Shown: positions 36,487 through 46,244 of the stretch, one piece after another
How the letters are laid out: every line of letters begins with the position of its first letter
Numbering within the stretch: the stretch's first letter is position 1
Assembly (NCBI RefSeq): GCF_003992725.1
Contig: NZ_RZNF01000012.1
Span: forward strand, 806,001 to 870,000
Length of the DNA stretch: 64,000 nucleotides
Direction of reading: 5' to 3'
Origin: Rhodomicrobium lacus
GTDB taxonomy: Bacteria > Pseudomonadota > Alphaproteobacteria > Rhizobiales > Rhodomicrobiaceae
The notes under the pieces: generated by a model
Seen by the model: only the letters and a program-made list of their open reading frames with translations
Database searches by the model: none
Told to the model about the DNA's origin: nothing
Made by a program: the position numbers and the translations under genes

Positions 36487-37671
36487 CTAAAGCGCTGCCG
36501 ATATCGAAGTTGCTTCCACATCTTCGCCATACATCGACAACATCGGCTCATCGGCAAGAACCACCTCGTCATAATAGCCGCAGCCGTTGAAGTGGCTCGC
36601 CATCACGCGACCATACGCACCGATATTGCCGATTTCGATGAAGTCGCCCTCATCGATGTTTTCGGGCAGCAGGAACGGCCCCTCAAGATAGTCGGCGCTA
36701 TCGCAGGTCGGGCCGTAAAGGTCGAACTCCCGCTTGCGACCGCTCATCTCGTGGCCGTTTGCGTCGAAGGCACGGGTCGGAAATACCCACTTGCAATGCG
36801 CCGCGTCGTAAAGGGTGCCGAACGCGCCGTCATTGATGAAGAGCGTATTGCCCCGACGGCTGTCCACCCGCACGATCACGGATTCGGACTCGGCGACAAG
36901 GGCGCGGCCCGGTTCGCACCAGAGTTCGCAGTTATATGTGACGAGCATCTGGTCGAACGCGTCGCGGATCTCGTCCATATAGGCATCGAGCGCGGGCGGC
37001 TCGCGACCCGGATAGACCGAGGGAAAGCCGCCGCCGACATCCACGATGTCGACGAGCGTCGCCGCGCGCGCGATCTGCTTCGACACGGTGCGAAGCACCT
37101 GGCCGTAGCCTTCGGGGCACATCATCTGCGACCCGGCGTGGAACGATACGCCGAGCGCTTCCGCATTCTGGCGGGTGCGCCGGATGAGATCCGGTGCATC
37201 GCTCCACTGCGCGCCGAACTTGCCCTCAAGCGAAATCTCGCTGTAGGTCGAAGGACAGGCTACACGCACGACGAGCGTCAGATCCTTCGCGTTGCCGGTG
37301 ACGGCAAGGATCTTTTCGAGTTCGGCTTCGGAATCGAGCGAGAAGGTTCTCACGCCGAAGTCGAAATACGCTTCGGAGATGAACTTTCGCGATTTGATCG
37401 GATGCATGATGTGCATCTTCGCGCCCGGTAGATTCGCAATGGTGCGAAGCTCCGTTGCGGAAGCGACATCGAAATGCCGGATCCCCGCGCCGAAGAGCGA
37501 ATTAAGGGCCTTTGGCGAATCGTTCGCCTTGACCGCATAAAGCGTCTCTCCCGGAAAATTGTCCAGAAACCAGCGCGCAGCACGAGCTGCCGCATGCGGA
37601 CGGAATCCGAGTACGGGGCGATCTACTTGAAGCTTGCGGAGAACCTCCGCCGGCGTCGGGTAAATGTCCAT
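36487..37671 (-). CDS. Ornithine/lysine decarboxylase, fold type III PLP enzyme
   Basis: This 394-residue enzyme decarboxylates ornithine and possibly lysine to make putrescine or cadaverine, the entry to polyamines. The PLP-binding Lys is in ETLYAVKANDSP. FHAGSQMM holds the conserved His/Ser region. WCEPGRALVAES binds the cofactor phosphate. GPTCDSADYLEG contributes the catalytic Cys and Asp of the second subunit. The size matches the short ODC-like branch common in alphaproteobacteria. The single gene has its own strong terminator. It resembles the ODC branch more than diaminopimelate decarboxylase, because the ODC-type GPTCDSAD motif is present. Confidence 0.92.
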   Translation of the reverse strand: MDIYPTPAEVLRKLQVDRPVLGFRPHAAARAARWFLDNFPGETLYAVKANDSPKALNSLFGAGIRHFDVASATELRTIANLPGAKMHIMHPIKSRKFISEAYFDFGVRTFSLDSEAELEKILAVTGNAKDLTLVVRVACPSTYSEISLEGKFGAQWSDAPDLIRRTRQNAEALGVSFHAGSQMMCPEGYGQVLRTVSKQIARAATLVDIVDVGGGFPSVYPGREPPALDAYMDEIRDAFDQMLVTYNCELWCEPGRALVAESESVIVRVDSRRGNTLFINDGAFGTLYDAAHCKWVFPTRAFDANGHEMSGRKREFDLYGPTCDSADYLEGPFLLPENIDEGDFIEIGNIGAYGRVMASHFNGCGYYDEVVLADEPMLSMYGEDVEATSISAAL

Positions 37672-38442
37672 CGCATGGGACCTCCCATTTAAGAGTTAAT
37701 CCGATGCTGCTGACGAACGCTTCACCGCGCGATGCGGAGTTTGCCAGACAGGCTATTTCTGCACGTTCAGCATACGGGAGACGGAACAAGTCCCGACCCA
37801 AGTCGCAGCCTTTATGAGCAGAAGTCACCTCCCCGGCGCCCTGATATGGCGCAATCGTTTCGCAATCGAGCTGCTTTAAGTGGCTATAACGGCCCCGAGG
37901 TCAAGCCCTTTTTTCGCAAGGGGAGAAAAAACCGACGGCGTGATGTGTTCCGAACGCGGAGCATTGGAAAAAGTCGTTAATAATCAGAGGCATTCATGCG
38001 GGCGACACGATGCGTTGCGGGAGGCCGCCCTCGCCGTGGACCCCGCAAAATGCGGCTCGAATCTCACAGCAGACGACCGCTTGCGGGCTCGCCAAGACCA
38101 CGCTTCGAACCGCTTCGGCCTCAAGGGGATCGGGGGGCCTTTGCACTGTCCGTCCGCAACGCGATTGCGGACGTATACGATTGTTTGAGAGCATGCGTTC
38201 AAAAGAGCGGGACTGAAGGCGCCGCACTAGGAAACGGTTCATCACAACATACGGTTTCACTGCGAGTGGTGGCATACCATGGTACAACCCCAACTCCATT
38301 TCGCTTGCTGAATCCAACAATTCTCCGAAAGGACCGCGGAAAAAGTCGGCACATCGGGAAACCTACTCGCAGGTCTCATTTGGAATTTTTGCAAGTGACC
38401 CCAAATTGGTTGGATATTTCTCGCTTTGGATATGCGGACAGA
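37672..38442. other. Long intergenic stretch, no supported gene
   Basis: About 770 bases separate the divergent decarboxylase and response regulator genes. Several open frames exist on both strands, but they have shadow-like Arg/Ser/Pro composition and no convincing ribosome-binding site. The last ~150 bases, next to the regulator, are relatively A+T-rich and probably hold its promoter. I see no known RNA family here. Confidence 0.5.
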
Positions 38443-38835
38443 ATGAGTTCCGATTCTGAAATGCCCTTGCAGGGAGCAAAAATACTCGTGGCCGAGGACG
38501 ACGCGATCCTCGCATTCGATATCAGCATCATGCTTCAGAAGGCGGGGGCGGTGATCCTGGGGCCGGCCGTCACGCTGAAGCACACGATGACCATTGCCTC
38601 CGATACGCCGATGTCCGCAGCGCTGCTCGACGTAAGCCTGCGCGGCGAGGAGGTCTTCCCGGCGGCGCGTGTTCTCACGGAGCGTGGCGTTGGCGTGGTT
38701 TTCTATACCGGTTACGCCGAGGTGGACAAGCTCAGGCGAGAGTGGCCCCGGGCCGAGGTACTGACAAAGCCGGCACCCCCTCGTCGCCTCGTGAACGCGG
38801 TGGCCCGAGCCTGGGGCGAAAACGCCGTCGTCTGA
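38443..38835 (+). CDS. Single-domain response regulator
   Basis: This 130-residue protein consists of a receiver domain only. The acidic pair is in ILVAEDDAILAFD, the phospho-acceptor Asp in ALLDVSLRGE, the switch Thr/Tyr region in VVFYTGYAE, and Lys in VLTKPAPPRRLV. Stand-alone receivers of this type in alphaproteobacteria often work with HWE/HisKA_2 kinases or pass phosphate in relays. No kinase is adjacent; the closest in the window is the hybrid kinase at 27.5-31 kb. I chose the ATG at 38443 because the upstream frame is not protein-like. Confidence 0.88.
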   Translation: MSSDSEMPLQGAKILVAEDDAILAFDISIMLQKAGAVILGPAVTLKHTMTIASDTPMSAALLDVSLRGEEVFPAARVLTERGVGVVFYTGYAEVDKLRREWPRAEVLTKPAPPRRLVNAVARAWGENAVV

Positions 38836-38842
38836 AAAGGGA

Positions 38843-40414
38843 TCAACTCCTGAAGACCGAGCGCGAGGTGTAAAGCTCGGTTCGGTCCAGCACCTCCTCG
38901 ACCCGGAAATACGCCTCGGTGCCGATCTGACCGTTCGTCAGCAGTTTCGCCAGCGCCTGCCGCGAGGCGGTGACCGTCCGCTGGTGCAGAAGATCGTGTT
39001 CGCTGGCCTCCATCGTCGGCAATCCGGATGCGAGAAGCGCGCCTGTGTCGTTCCACCGGGCCAAGGCTGCGTTATACTCGATCCGCAGCGCATCGGCGTA
39101 GGCGGACGTCTCTCCCTCAAGCGCCTGAAGCCCCGCTTCCAGCGCCTTCCGTCTCGCAAATGCAGTTTCCGCATCGACCTGATTGTCGTTCGGCAGCCTC
39201 AGGATGCGGACAAGCGGCGCAAGGGTCAGCCCCTGAGCGAGCAGCGTTCCAAGCACAACGACGAAAGCCACGAATTGTATGAGTTCGCGCTCCGGGAACC
39301 CCGCTGGCAAGGCAAGGGCCGCCGCGAGCGTCAGCACGCCGCGCATGCCGCTCCATCCGACAACCAGGCTGCCGCGCAGAGATGGCCTCAGGAACATCCG
39401 GTTCGCCCTGCTGGGAAACGCGCGATAGGTCGAACGCAGTGCCGTGTTGAAAGTCAGCACCCAGGCGAGGCGGACAAGGATCACCGTCGCGAGGACGATG
39501 AGCGCGACCACGAGGTAATGCGACCGTTCTGCCGGCGTGAGCGGCGAAAGAAGCGGTCCGAGTTGAAAGCCGAGAAGCGTGAACCCAAGAACGTTCGTGA
39601 AGAAGATCGCGGTACGCCAGACCCACCGCGATTGGACGCGAATGACCGTATCCGTGCCAGGCACAGCAAAACGCATCAGTCCGATCCCAAAGGCGACGAT
39701 GGTCAAGACCGGCGACAAATCCAGTTTCTCCGCCAGCATCCAAACGCCAAGCACCGCGCAGAACTGAAGCACGATGCTGGACGCTGGATCGCGGACGAAG
39801 GCCACAAGCCGCACACAAAGCCACACGCAGGCAAGCCCGGCAACAACGCTGGCGAAGATGCTGAGCACGTAAGCGAAGGCGACGGGGGCGATGTCGTCGC
39901 TCCCCTGGGTCGCGACCCTCACGGCAATCGAAAAAATCAACAGAGCGCTGGCATCGTTGAAAAGGCTCTCTCCTTCGAGGATTTGCAGGATGCGGTGCGG
40001 AATTCTCACCTGCCGCAGCACGGCGGTCGCCGCCACGGCATCCGGCGGCGAAACGATCGCTCCGAGTGCGATTGCCGCCGCCCAGGGCACCTGAGGTTCG
40101 AGGGAGTGAAAGACCATCGCTACGGCGGCGGTCGTGACCGCCACGGCGGCGACCACCAGCGTCACGATCGGAAGACGGTTATCCTTGAGATCGCGGGGCG
40201 AAACCTCGCAGGCGGCGATGAAAAGAGCGGGGGCGACAAACACGAGAAGCGCGAACTGCGAATCCAGTTCGAAGCGGGGTATGTTCGGAAGCAGCCCGAC
40301 CGCCGCCCCGCCGAGCGCGAGCAGCGCCGGATAGGGCATCGACAACTTGGCGGCGACACGGGTGAGGAAGACGGCCCCGACCAGCAGGGCAACGAGAAAA
40401 GCGAAAAGGTCCAC
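38843..40414 (-). CDS. Na+/H+ antiporter, CPA1 family
   Basis: This 523-residue protein has about 12-13 membrane segments up to residue ~400, then a ~120-residue cytoplasmic tail. GAIVSPPDAVAATAVLRQV holds the conserved ion-binding Asp, and EGESLFNDASALLIFSIAV the second conserved acidic motif. An Arg/Lys-bearing GMRGVLTLAAALALP follows. It probably exchanges sodium or potassium for protons to regulate pH and salt. The gene ends only 7 bases from the convergent response regulator, with no terminator between them. Confidence 0.92.
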   Translation of the reverse strand: MDLFAFLVALLVGAVFLTRVAAKLSMPYPALLALGGAAVGLLPNIPRFELDSQFALLVFVAPALFIAACEVSPRDLKDNRLPIVTLVVAAVAVTTAAVAMVFHSLEPQVPWAAAIALGAIVSPPDAVAATAVLRQVRIPHRILQILEGESLFNDASALLIFSIAVRVATQGSDDIAPVAFAYVLSIFASVVAGLACVWLCVRLVAFVRDPASSIVLQFCAVLGVWMLAEKLDLSPVLTIVAFGIGLMRFAVPGTDTVIRVQSRWVWRTAIFFTNVLGFTLLGFQLGPLLSPLTPAERSHYLVVALIVLATVILVRLAWVLTFNTALRSTYRAFPSRANRMFLRPSLRGSLVVGWSGMRGVLTLAAALALPAGFPERELIQFVAFVVVLGTLLAQGLTLAPLVRILRLPNDNQVDAETAFARRKALEAGLQALEGETSAYADALRIEYNAALARWNDTGALLASGLPTMEASEHDLLHQRTVTASRQALAKLLTNGQIGTEAYFRVEEVLDRTELYTSRSVFRS

Positions 40415-40535
40415 TTCAAAATCCGATGCTTACGCGCCGCTTTTGCGAAGCTCTGCAGCGGCGCAAGTTTCAAGCATGGCGTCTGCGGTAAATTAATGGC
40501 GCGTATAATAATTTCCCCGCGCGGAGGAAATCGCA

Positions 40536-40991
40536 ATGCCGGTGCCGTCGAACGTGAAAGCCTCTCAAGCCATGCCTTTTCCGGCGCGCGCTATCGGGCT
40601 TGCCTGCCTTCTTCCTTTCACCATGGGCGCCCTCGCCGTGTGTCTGGCGCCCGAAATCAGGGCTGAAGCCGCTTCCGCGCTGATCGTTTACGGCGCCATC
40701 GTGCTGTCGTTTCTCGGCGGTGTCCGTTGGGGGTTCGCTGTGGTCGACGAAAGCCAGGCGAGCTGGAGCGCCTACGGGCTGGCAGCCATTCCGTCCCTGA
40801 TGGCGTGGATTGGCGCGGTAAGCGGCGGCCCCGACGGTCTCGGCATTCTCGCGCTGGCGCTCACGGTCTGGTTTTTCGTCGAAAGGGCCGCCCCACCCGC
40901 GTTGCCGCTGCCTGCCTGGTATGGGCGGGTGCGGGGCGTGCTCACCACCATCGCAACGCTGTCGCTCGGCGTGGCCGCTTTTTCATGGTAA
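40536..40991 (+). CDS. DUF3429 membrane protein
   Basis: This 151-residue protein has about five hydrophobic segments. The conserved DUF3429 core is seen in LIVYGAIVLSFLGGVRWGFA, and later in YGLAAIPSLMAWIGAV. The family (also called TMEM69-like) is conserved from bacteria to mitochondria but has no known function. GCGGAGG is placed before the ATG. It is divergent from the antiporter. I see no clear terminator. Confidence 0.87.
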   Translation: MPVPSNVKASQAMPFPARAIGLACLLPFTMGALAVCLAPEIRAEAASALIVYGAIVLSFLGGVRWGFAVVDESQASWSAYGLAAIPSLMAWIGAVSGGPDGLGILALALTVWFFVERAAPPALPLPAWYGRVRGVLTTIATLSLGVAAFSW

Positions 40992-41082
40992 ATAAACGGT
41001 AATATGCTCAACCCTTGGCCGAGCTGCGGAACCATCATATCTTGCGATGTGTTGGGCAGTTTAGTATTCAGAGAGGGTTAAC

Positions 41083-41544
41083 ATGTCCCAAATTATTAAA
41101 GTATCCTGCGCAGCGGCGGCGCTTGGTGCTGCTATGACCTTGGCGTCGTATTCTGCTAGTTCGGCTCCGCTTGTGTCCGGTCTGGAGAGCGCAATGTCTT
41201 CGGGCGCGATGACCGTACAATATCCCGGCGGTCCGAAACACCACAAACCCGGTTTCAAACCAGGCCCGAAGCCCGGCCCCGGATACGGTCCCGGCCCACG
41301 CGGTCGTCACTGGGGGAACCGTCATCGCGGTCCCAGCGGTGCAGCCGTCGGACTTGGCATTGCTGGCGCGATCATCGGCGGTGCCATCATCGCCAACGAG
41401 GCCAACCGCGCTTATGCCGCTCCACCGCCCGGCGCCTATGATGACGGCTACGGTCGTTGTGCAGCCACGTTCCGGTCCTTCAACCCGAACACCGGCACCT
41501 ATATCGATCTGAACGGCTACGAACGGCCGTGCCCCTATCTCTAA
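41083..41544 (+). CDS. BA14K-family exported protein
   Basis: This 153-residue protein has a signal peptide (about residues 1-28, ending SYSASSAP). A Gly/Pro/His-rich low-complexity stretch (HKPGFKPGPKPGPGYGPGPRG) follows. A glycine-rich hydrophobic segment (AAVGLGIAGAIIGGAIIA) comes next. The C-terminal BA14K motif is CAATFRSFNPNTGTYIDLNG...PCPYL, with two Cys. BA14K proteins were described from Brucella as lectin-like surface antigens. The Gly-zipper segment suggests membrane or envelope association. GAGAGGG lies before the ATG. The gene is monocistronic. Confidence 0.87.
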   Translation: MSQIIKVSCAAAALGAAMTLASYSASSAPLVSGLESAMSSGAMTVQYPGGPKHHKPGFKPGPKPGPGYGPGPRGRHWGNRHRGPSGAAVGLGIAGAIIGGAIIANEANRAYAAPPPGAYDDGYGRCAATFRSFNPNTGTYIDLNGYERPCPYL

Positions 41545-41768
41545 ACTTATGCGTGACAGGTTCCTGCGATCGGCCTTTCGGGGCTGATCGCAGAAAATCG
41601 CGACCCCGCGACGGGGCCGCAAATTCCGATGCGGGCTTCGATGGCGACCTCTTCAGGCGGCGCGTGGGGAAAGTGCCGCGATTTGTTCGGCGTTCGCAGG
41701 TCTAGGTCGGGACTGGTAGGAAACGCGGTCGCGACGATGATCGCACCGGCCAGCTGTGGCCTACAATG

Positions 41769-42827
41769 TCAGCTCGTTCCAATCCGATCCGCCTTGTAGC
41801 CGCCATCGAGAACGGCCTGCCACCAGACGCGATTGTCGATATACCAGCGGACGGTCTCTTCAAGCCCGGTATCGAGTGTCTTTTGCGCGCGCCAGCCGAG
41901 GTCGCGTTCGATCTTCGAAGCGTCGATGGCATAGCGGCGGTCGTGACCGGGCCGATCGGTGACAAAGCTTATGAGATCCCTGCGGGCACCTCGTTCAAGG
42001 GGCAAGATGCCGTCCAACTGGCCGCAGATCGCTTCAACCACCTGGAGGTTTGTGCGTTCGTTCTTCCCGCCGATATTATAAGTTTCCCCGATCTCGCCTT
42101 TTTCCAATACGAGAAGGAGCGCTCTTGCGTGATCTTCGACGTATAGCCAATCTCGGATATTCTGCCCGTCGCCATAAACTGGCAACTGCTCCGCACTTAG
42201 GGCCTTGATGATCATATGGGGGATGAGTTTTTCGGGAAACTGATAGGGTCCGTAATTATTGGAGCAGTTTGTGACAAGCGTCGGCAAACCGAAAGTGTGA
42301 TGCCAGGCGCGCACGAGATGATCCGAGGCCGCTTTGCTGGCTGAATAGGGCGAGTTGGGCTGATATGGACTCTCTTCGATGAACGCACCCGCCGGGCCGA
42401 GCGAGCCGAACACTTCGTCGGTCGAAACATGCAGGAAGCGGAATTGAGCGCTCTGTTCAACAGGGAGCGTCCGCCAATAGCGAAGCGCTTCCTGAAGCAG
42501 TGTGAAGGTTCCGACCACGTTTGTTTTAATGAATTCCTGTGGAGCGTCGATCGAGCGATCCACGTGGCTTTCCGCTGCAAGATGCATCACCGAGTCGGGC
42601 CGGAACTCCTCGAAGACATTTCGGATCGTCGACGCATCGGCGATATCCGCCCTGACGAATCGATACCTGGGGTTGCCGTCGGCCTGAGGGATTGAAGAAA
42701 GGTTGGCCGCATAGGTCAGTTTGTCGACGTTGAGGACTTCGTGATCTGTCTCCGACAGGAGCAGCCGGATCAGGGCCGATCCGATGAAGCCATACCCCCC
42801 AGTAACAACAATGCGTTTCGCTGCCAT
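41769..42827 (-). CDS. rmlB: dTDP-glucose 4,6-dehydratase
   Basis: This 352-residue extended SDR enzyme carries out the second step of dTDP-L-rhamnose synthesis. [12 protein letters not shown] is the NAD-binding motif. The catalytic Thr-Asp-Glu of the family is in [10 protein letters not shown], and Tyr-x3-Lys in [23 protein letters not shown] and [19 protein letters not shown] are RmlB signatures. It follows rmlA with a 1-base gap on the same strand. Confidence 0.97.
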   Translation of the reverse strand: MAAKRIVVTGGYGFIGSALIRLLLSETDHEVLNVDKLTYAANLSSIPQADGNPRYRFVRADIADASTIRNVFEEFRPDSVMHLAAESHVDRSIDAPQEFIKTNVVGTFTLLQEALRYWRTLPVEQSAQFRFLHVSTDEVFGSLGPAGAFIEESPYQPNSPYSASKAASDHLVRAWHHTFGLPTLVTNCSNNYGPYQFPEKLIPHMIIKALSAEQLPVYGDGQNIRDWLYVEDHARALLLVLEKGEIGETYNIGGKNERTNLQVVEAICGQLDGILPLERGARRDLISFVTDRPGHDRRYAIDASKIERDLGWRAQKTLDTGLEETVRWYIDNRVWWQAVLDGGYKADRIGTS

Positions 42828-42828
42828 G

Positions 42829-43743
42829 TCACGCCACCTGTGTCAGTAATGCGGGGTTCTCAGGAAAGAGCTCCGGGGCCATTTGCGGCAGCGAGAGCAG
42901 GTATTGGCCGTAGCTGCTTTTTTCACACCGTCGCACCGCCGCAAAAAACGTCTCCGGCGAGATGAAGCCCATGCGCAGCGCGATCTCCTCCGGACAGCTG
43001 ATCTTCAGACCCTGCCGGTTTTCGATCACCTGCACGAACTGGCTCGCTTCAAGGAGAGATCCGTGCGTGCCTGTGTCGAGCCAGGCGAATCCGCGTCCCA
43101 TGATCTCGACGCGCAGCTCGCCATCGCGCATATAGGCGGCATTGACATCGGTGATTTCCAGTTCGCCGCGAGGAGATGGGCGCAAGGATTTGGCGATCTC
43201 GACAACGCGGCCGTCATAGAAATACAGACCTGTAACCGCGAGGCTTGATTTCGGACGCTTGGGCTTCTCTTCGATTGATACGGCTCGCCCTCCCCCGTCA
43301 ATCTCTATGACGCCGTAGCGTTCCGGATCCTTGACCCGGTAGCCGAAAACCGTCGCGCCTTTCTCGCGCGAAGCGGCTTTTGACAGCAGCTCCGGCAGCC
43401 CATGCCCGTGAAAGATATTGTCTCCTAGGACAAGGCAGACCGCATCATCGCCAATAAAGCGCTCGCCGATCAAGAAGGCTTGGGCAAGGCCTTCAGGGTG
43501 CGGCTGCTCCGCGTATGAGATGTTGAGACCCAATTGCGAACCGTCTTCCAGCAGGTTTCGGAAGGACGGCAGATCCCTCGGCGTGGAAATAAGCAGAATG
43601 TCCCTGATACCCGCCAGCATGAGCGTGCTGAGCGGGTAATAGATCATAGGCTTATCATAGACTGGCAGAAGTTGCTTCGACACCGATATCGTGCTCGGAA
43701 ATAGCCTCGTGCCAGACCCACCAGCTAAAATGATACCCTTCAT
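42829..43743 (-). CDS. rmlA: Glucose-1-phosphate thymidylyltransferase
   Basis: This 304-residue enzyme makes dTDP-glucose from glucose-1-phosphate, the first step toward dTDP-rhamnose. [18 protein letters not shown] is the nucleotide-binding start. [32 protein letters not shown] and [15 protein letters not shown] are family motifs. I chose the ATG at 43743; the 21 codons upstream are not part of the conserved protein. It is the first gene of the leftward rmlAB pair. rmlCD runs rightward from the same intergenic region. Confidence 0.97.
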   Translation of the reverse strand: MKGIILAGGSGTRLFPSTISVSKQLLPVYDKPMIYYPLSTLMLAGIRDILLISTPRDLPSFRNLLEDGSQLGLNISYAEQPHPEGLAQAFLIGERFIGDDAVCLVLGDNIFHGHGLPELLSKAASREKGATVFGYRVKDPERYGVIEIDGGGRAVSIEEKPKRPKSSLAVTGLYFYDGRVVEIAKSLRPSPRGELEITDVNAAYMRDGELRVEIMGRGFAWLDTGTHGSLLEASQFVQVIENRQGLKISCPEEIALRMGFISPETFFAAVRRCEKSSYGQYLLSLPQMAPELFPENPALLTQVA

Positions 43744-43873
43744 AACCTTATCCAAATCCCAAAAAACTACATAATAACCCATATCCCAGTCGATCTGGTG
43801 TTGCAACGCCTGGGGGCTGGAGTTATTTCATAAAATCTGTTGATAGATTTTTGCGGCTTTGGGGGAGGAACGC

Positions 43874-44428
43874 GTGCGCGTTTGGGAGGAAAATCTGCCG
43901 GAAGTCAAGGTCGTCGAACCCGCCGTGTTCCCGGACCCGCGCGGCTATTTTTTTGAGAGTTTCAATGCCGACAGATATCGAGACGCCGGGATCACCCGAA
44001 GCTTCGTGCAGGACAACGTGTCTGTATCCCGCAAGGATGTAATCCGGGGGCTCCATTTGCAGAATCCCGTGCAGCAGGGAAAACTTGTGACGGTTCTGCG
44101 CGGTGCCATAAATGACGTCGCGGTCGACGTGCGCGTCGGCAGTCCATCATTCGGGCGCCATGTGTCGGTGCGTCTCGATGATCGCAATCACAGGCAGCTG
44201 TGGATTCCGCGTGGCTTTGCCCATGGCTTTGTGGCGCTAACGGACGAAACCATCGTTCTCTATAAGTGCGACGCGCCTTATGATCGAGCGAGCGAAGTCG
44301 GCATTCGCTGGAATGACCCCGAGATAAACATCGATTGGGGAGTCGTCGAGCCGATCGTTTCGGAGAAGGACGCAGCGGCGCCACTGCTTCGAGACCTGAT
44401 CGAGAAGCTTCCGCGATTTGAGGGCTGA
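43874..44428 (+). CDS. rmlC: dTDP-4-dehydrorhamnose 3,5-epimerase
   Basis: This 184-residue cupin epimerase catalyses the third step of the pathway. DPRGYFFESFNADRY, QDNVSVSRKDVIRGLHLQNP (with the catalytic His) and LWIPRGFAHGFVALTD with the active-site Tyr/Asp region follow the family. The start is most likely the GTG at 43874, five bases after GGGGGAGG. No ATG is available upstream. The intergenic region shared with rmlA is A+T-rich and must contain both promoters. Confidence 0.95.
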   Translation: MRVWEENLPEVKVVEPAVFPDPRGYFFESFNADRYRDAGITRSFVQDNVSVSRKDVIRGLHLQNPVQQGKLVTVLRGAINDVAVDVRVGSPSFGRHVSVRLDDRNHRQLWIPRGFAHGFVALTDETIVLYKCDAPYDRASEVGIRWNDPEINIDWGVVEPIVSEKDAAAPLLRDLIEKLPRFEG

Positions 44429-44433
44429 TACTG

Positions 44434-45339
44434 ATGCGCATCCTCATCACGGGCGCTGGCGGTCAGGTCGGAGTTGCGCTTGCTCGGGAACTCGCGGGCT
44501 TTGCGGATCTGGTCCTCGCCACCAGAAGCGATCTCGATCTCTCCTATCCGCAAGGAATCGGTGCTTTTCTCAGGAGCGCGAAGCCCGACCTTATAATCAA
44601 CGCAGCGGCTTATACTGCCGTTGACCGGGCGGAGACGGAGCAGGACCAAGCTTGGACCGTCAACGCGACTGCTGTCGGTGCGATGGGGCGCTGGGCCGCC
44701 GAACAGAACGTGCCTCTCATTCACTTTTCGACGGACTATGTCTTCGACGGCGACGCATCAGAGCCTTATTCCGAAACCGACCCGGTCTGTCCGCTTTCTG
44801 TCTATGGAAAGTCGAAGGCGGAGGGCGAAAGGCTCCTTCTTTCCTCCGAAGCGCCTTGTTTGATCATAAGAACAGCGTGGGTGTACTCGGACCATGGAAA
44901 GAACTTCCTGAAGACAATGGCTCGGCTCGCTACCGAGAGAACCGAACTGGCCGTGGTAAGCGATCAACTCGGCACGCCTACCTCATCGGTGCAGATCTCG
45001 AACTTCGTCGGGCATATTGTGAGGCAGGGTCAGCCCGCTCTGCCTGAGCTTTTCGCGAGAGCATCGCGACTTGTTCATTTTACCGCGTCCGGATGGACAT
45101 CCTGGCACGGGTTTGCTTCTGCAATCGTTGACGGACTGAAGCGCCGCAGCGTTCCCCTGAAGGCTTCGAAGATCCGTGCAATTCCGAGCGTCGAGTATCC
45201 GACCCCGGCCCCTCGACCGAAATACTCACGTTTGTCAGCCGAGCGACTGAAACAGGTCTTCAATTACCATCCCGAGCCTTGGGAACAGGCTCTGAACCAC
45301 GTTCTGGATACATCATATGGAAAAGCCGCAGGTCAGTGA
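44434..45339 (+). CDS. rmlD: dTDP-4-dehydrorhamnose reductase
   Basis: This 301-residue SDR enzyme is the final step to dTDP-L-rhamnose. It has the NAD(P) motif ITGAGGQVGVALAREL, STDYVFDGD, and the catalytic Tyr-x3-Lys in YGKSKAEGE. RTAWVYSDHGKNFLKTM is typical. It follows rmlC by 5 bases. Its 3' end overlaps the glycosyltransferase start by 23 bases, which indicates coupled expression of sugar synthesis and transfer. Confidence 0.97.
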   Translation: MRILITGAGGQVGVALARELAGFADLVLATRSDLDLSYPQGIGAFLRSAKPDLIINAAAYTAVDRAETEQDQAWTVNATAVGAMGRWAAEQNVPLIHFSTDYVFDGDASEPYSETDPVCPLSVYGKSKAEGERLLLSSEAPCLIIRTAWVYSDHGKNFLKTMARLATERTELAVVSDQLGTPTSSVQISNFVGHIVRQGQPALPELFARASRLVHFTASGWTSWHGFASAIVDGLKRRSVPLKASKIRAIPSVEYPTPAPRPKYSRLSAERLKQVFNYHPEPWEQALNHVLDTSYGKAAGQ

Positions 45340-46174
45340 CCATTCGATATCCATCGGCTTCGCAATAGTGACATACAATAGTGAGGGCGTCTTGCGTGAG
45401 TGCCTGGCAAGCATACCGTCCGAGTATCCGGTTGTGATTGTCGACAACGCAAGTCGCGATCGTTCCGTAGAAATAGCCAGAAATTTCGGCCACCAGGTTA
45501 TTGCTAATGCCGAAAATTTGGGGTTCGGCACCGCTTGCAATCAGGCGGCAAAAATACTGGGAACATCGTATATATATTTTCTGAATCCGGATGCGGCTAT
45601 TACGAAAAATTCCATGCTCGAGATCGAAAAGGCGATCATGGCACATCCCGACGCGGCTGCCTTTGGTCCCGCAGTCCGAACTCGCGGCCTAAGCAAGTCG
45701 TTCCGAAACAAATCCTATATTTTGGATCAAAACAGAAAATACATCGATGATGAGTGCGTGCCAAAGGTCGACACGGAAGTTGATTTCATCGATGGTGCAG
45801 CATTGGTTTGCAATAGAAAAATATTTAATGATATCGGCGGCTTTGATGAAGCGATTTTCCTCTACTACGAAGATGACGATCTCTGCTATCGCCTGAGAAA
45901 GCATGGAAAGCGCCTCATTTATGTTCCGGCCTCTATCGTTCTGCATCGCAAAAAGGCGTCATCTGGGAATGACTTCAATTTGCATTATTTTAGAGCGCTA
46001 CATGAGACAAGGTCAAAAAAAATACTATCGCAAAAGTATAATTTGATATTTGATGTGCGGAAAGAAAAAAGGCGCGCTATAATCAGGTTCTTTAGATCGC
46101 TTGTTACTCTGAGATTCAAGAAAGCGTCGCGTTATCTCGGCGCAATCCGCTCCCTATACGCGGCCGGTAATTAG
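45317..46174 (+). CDS. Family 2 glycosyltransferase, probable rhamnosyltransferase
   Basis: This 285-residue GT-A enzyme has an N-terminal nucleotide-sugar fold from IGFAIVTYNSEGVLRECLASI. The DxD-type region is in YIYFLNPDAAITKNS, and EVDFIDGAALVCNRKIFNDIGGFDE with FLYYEDDDLCYRLRKHGK are typical of rhamnosyltransferases. The overlap with rmlD supports dTDP-rhamnose as donor. Codon use changes toward A/T-rich codons in the second half (many AAA, ATA, TTT), unlike rmlABCD, so the gene was probably acquired or exchanged. The C-terminal ~40 residues are very basic and may contact the membrane. Confidence 0.9.
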   Translation: MEKPQVSDHSISIGFAIVTYNSEGVLRECLASIPSEYPVVIVDNASRDRSVEIARNFGHQVIANAENLGFGTACNQAAKILGTSYIYFLNPDAAITKNSMLEIEKAIMAHPDAAAFGPAVRTRGLSKSFRNKSYILDQNRKYIDDECVPKVDTEVDFIDGAALVCNRKIFNDIGGFDEAIFLYYEDDDLCYRLRKHGKRLIYVPASIVLHRKKASSGNDFNLHYFRALHETRSKKILSQKYNLIFDVRKEKRRAIIRFFRSLVTLRFKKASRYLGAIRSLYAAGN

Positions 46175-46244
46175 AGTCTTTCTGACTTTAATCGAACGGC
46201 CAGGGATTCCCATCCTGCGCGAACAGTGATTCAGGTTCCATGAG

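Noticed and set aside
38984-40666. A 560-codon plus-strand frame
   Set aside because: It is antisense to the CPA1 antiporter, with no membrane or domain pattern of its own.
41566-41590. Hairpin CTGCGATC...GATCGCAG after the BA14K gene as an intrinsic terminator
   Set aside because: The stem is good but no T-run follows. It may serve Rho-dependent ending, which sequence alone cannot show.
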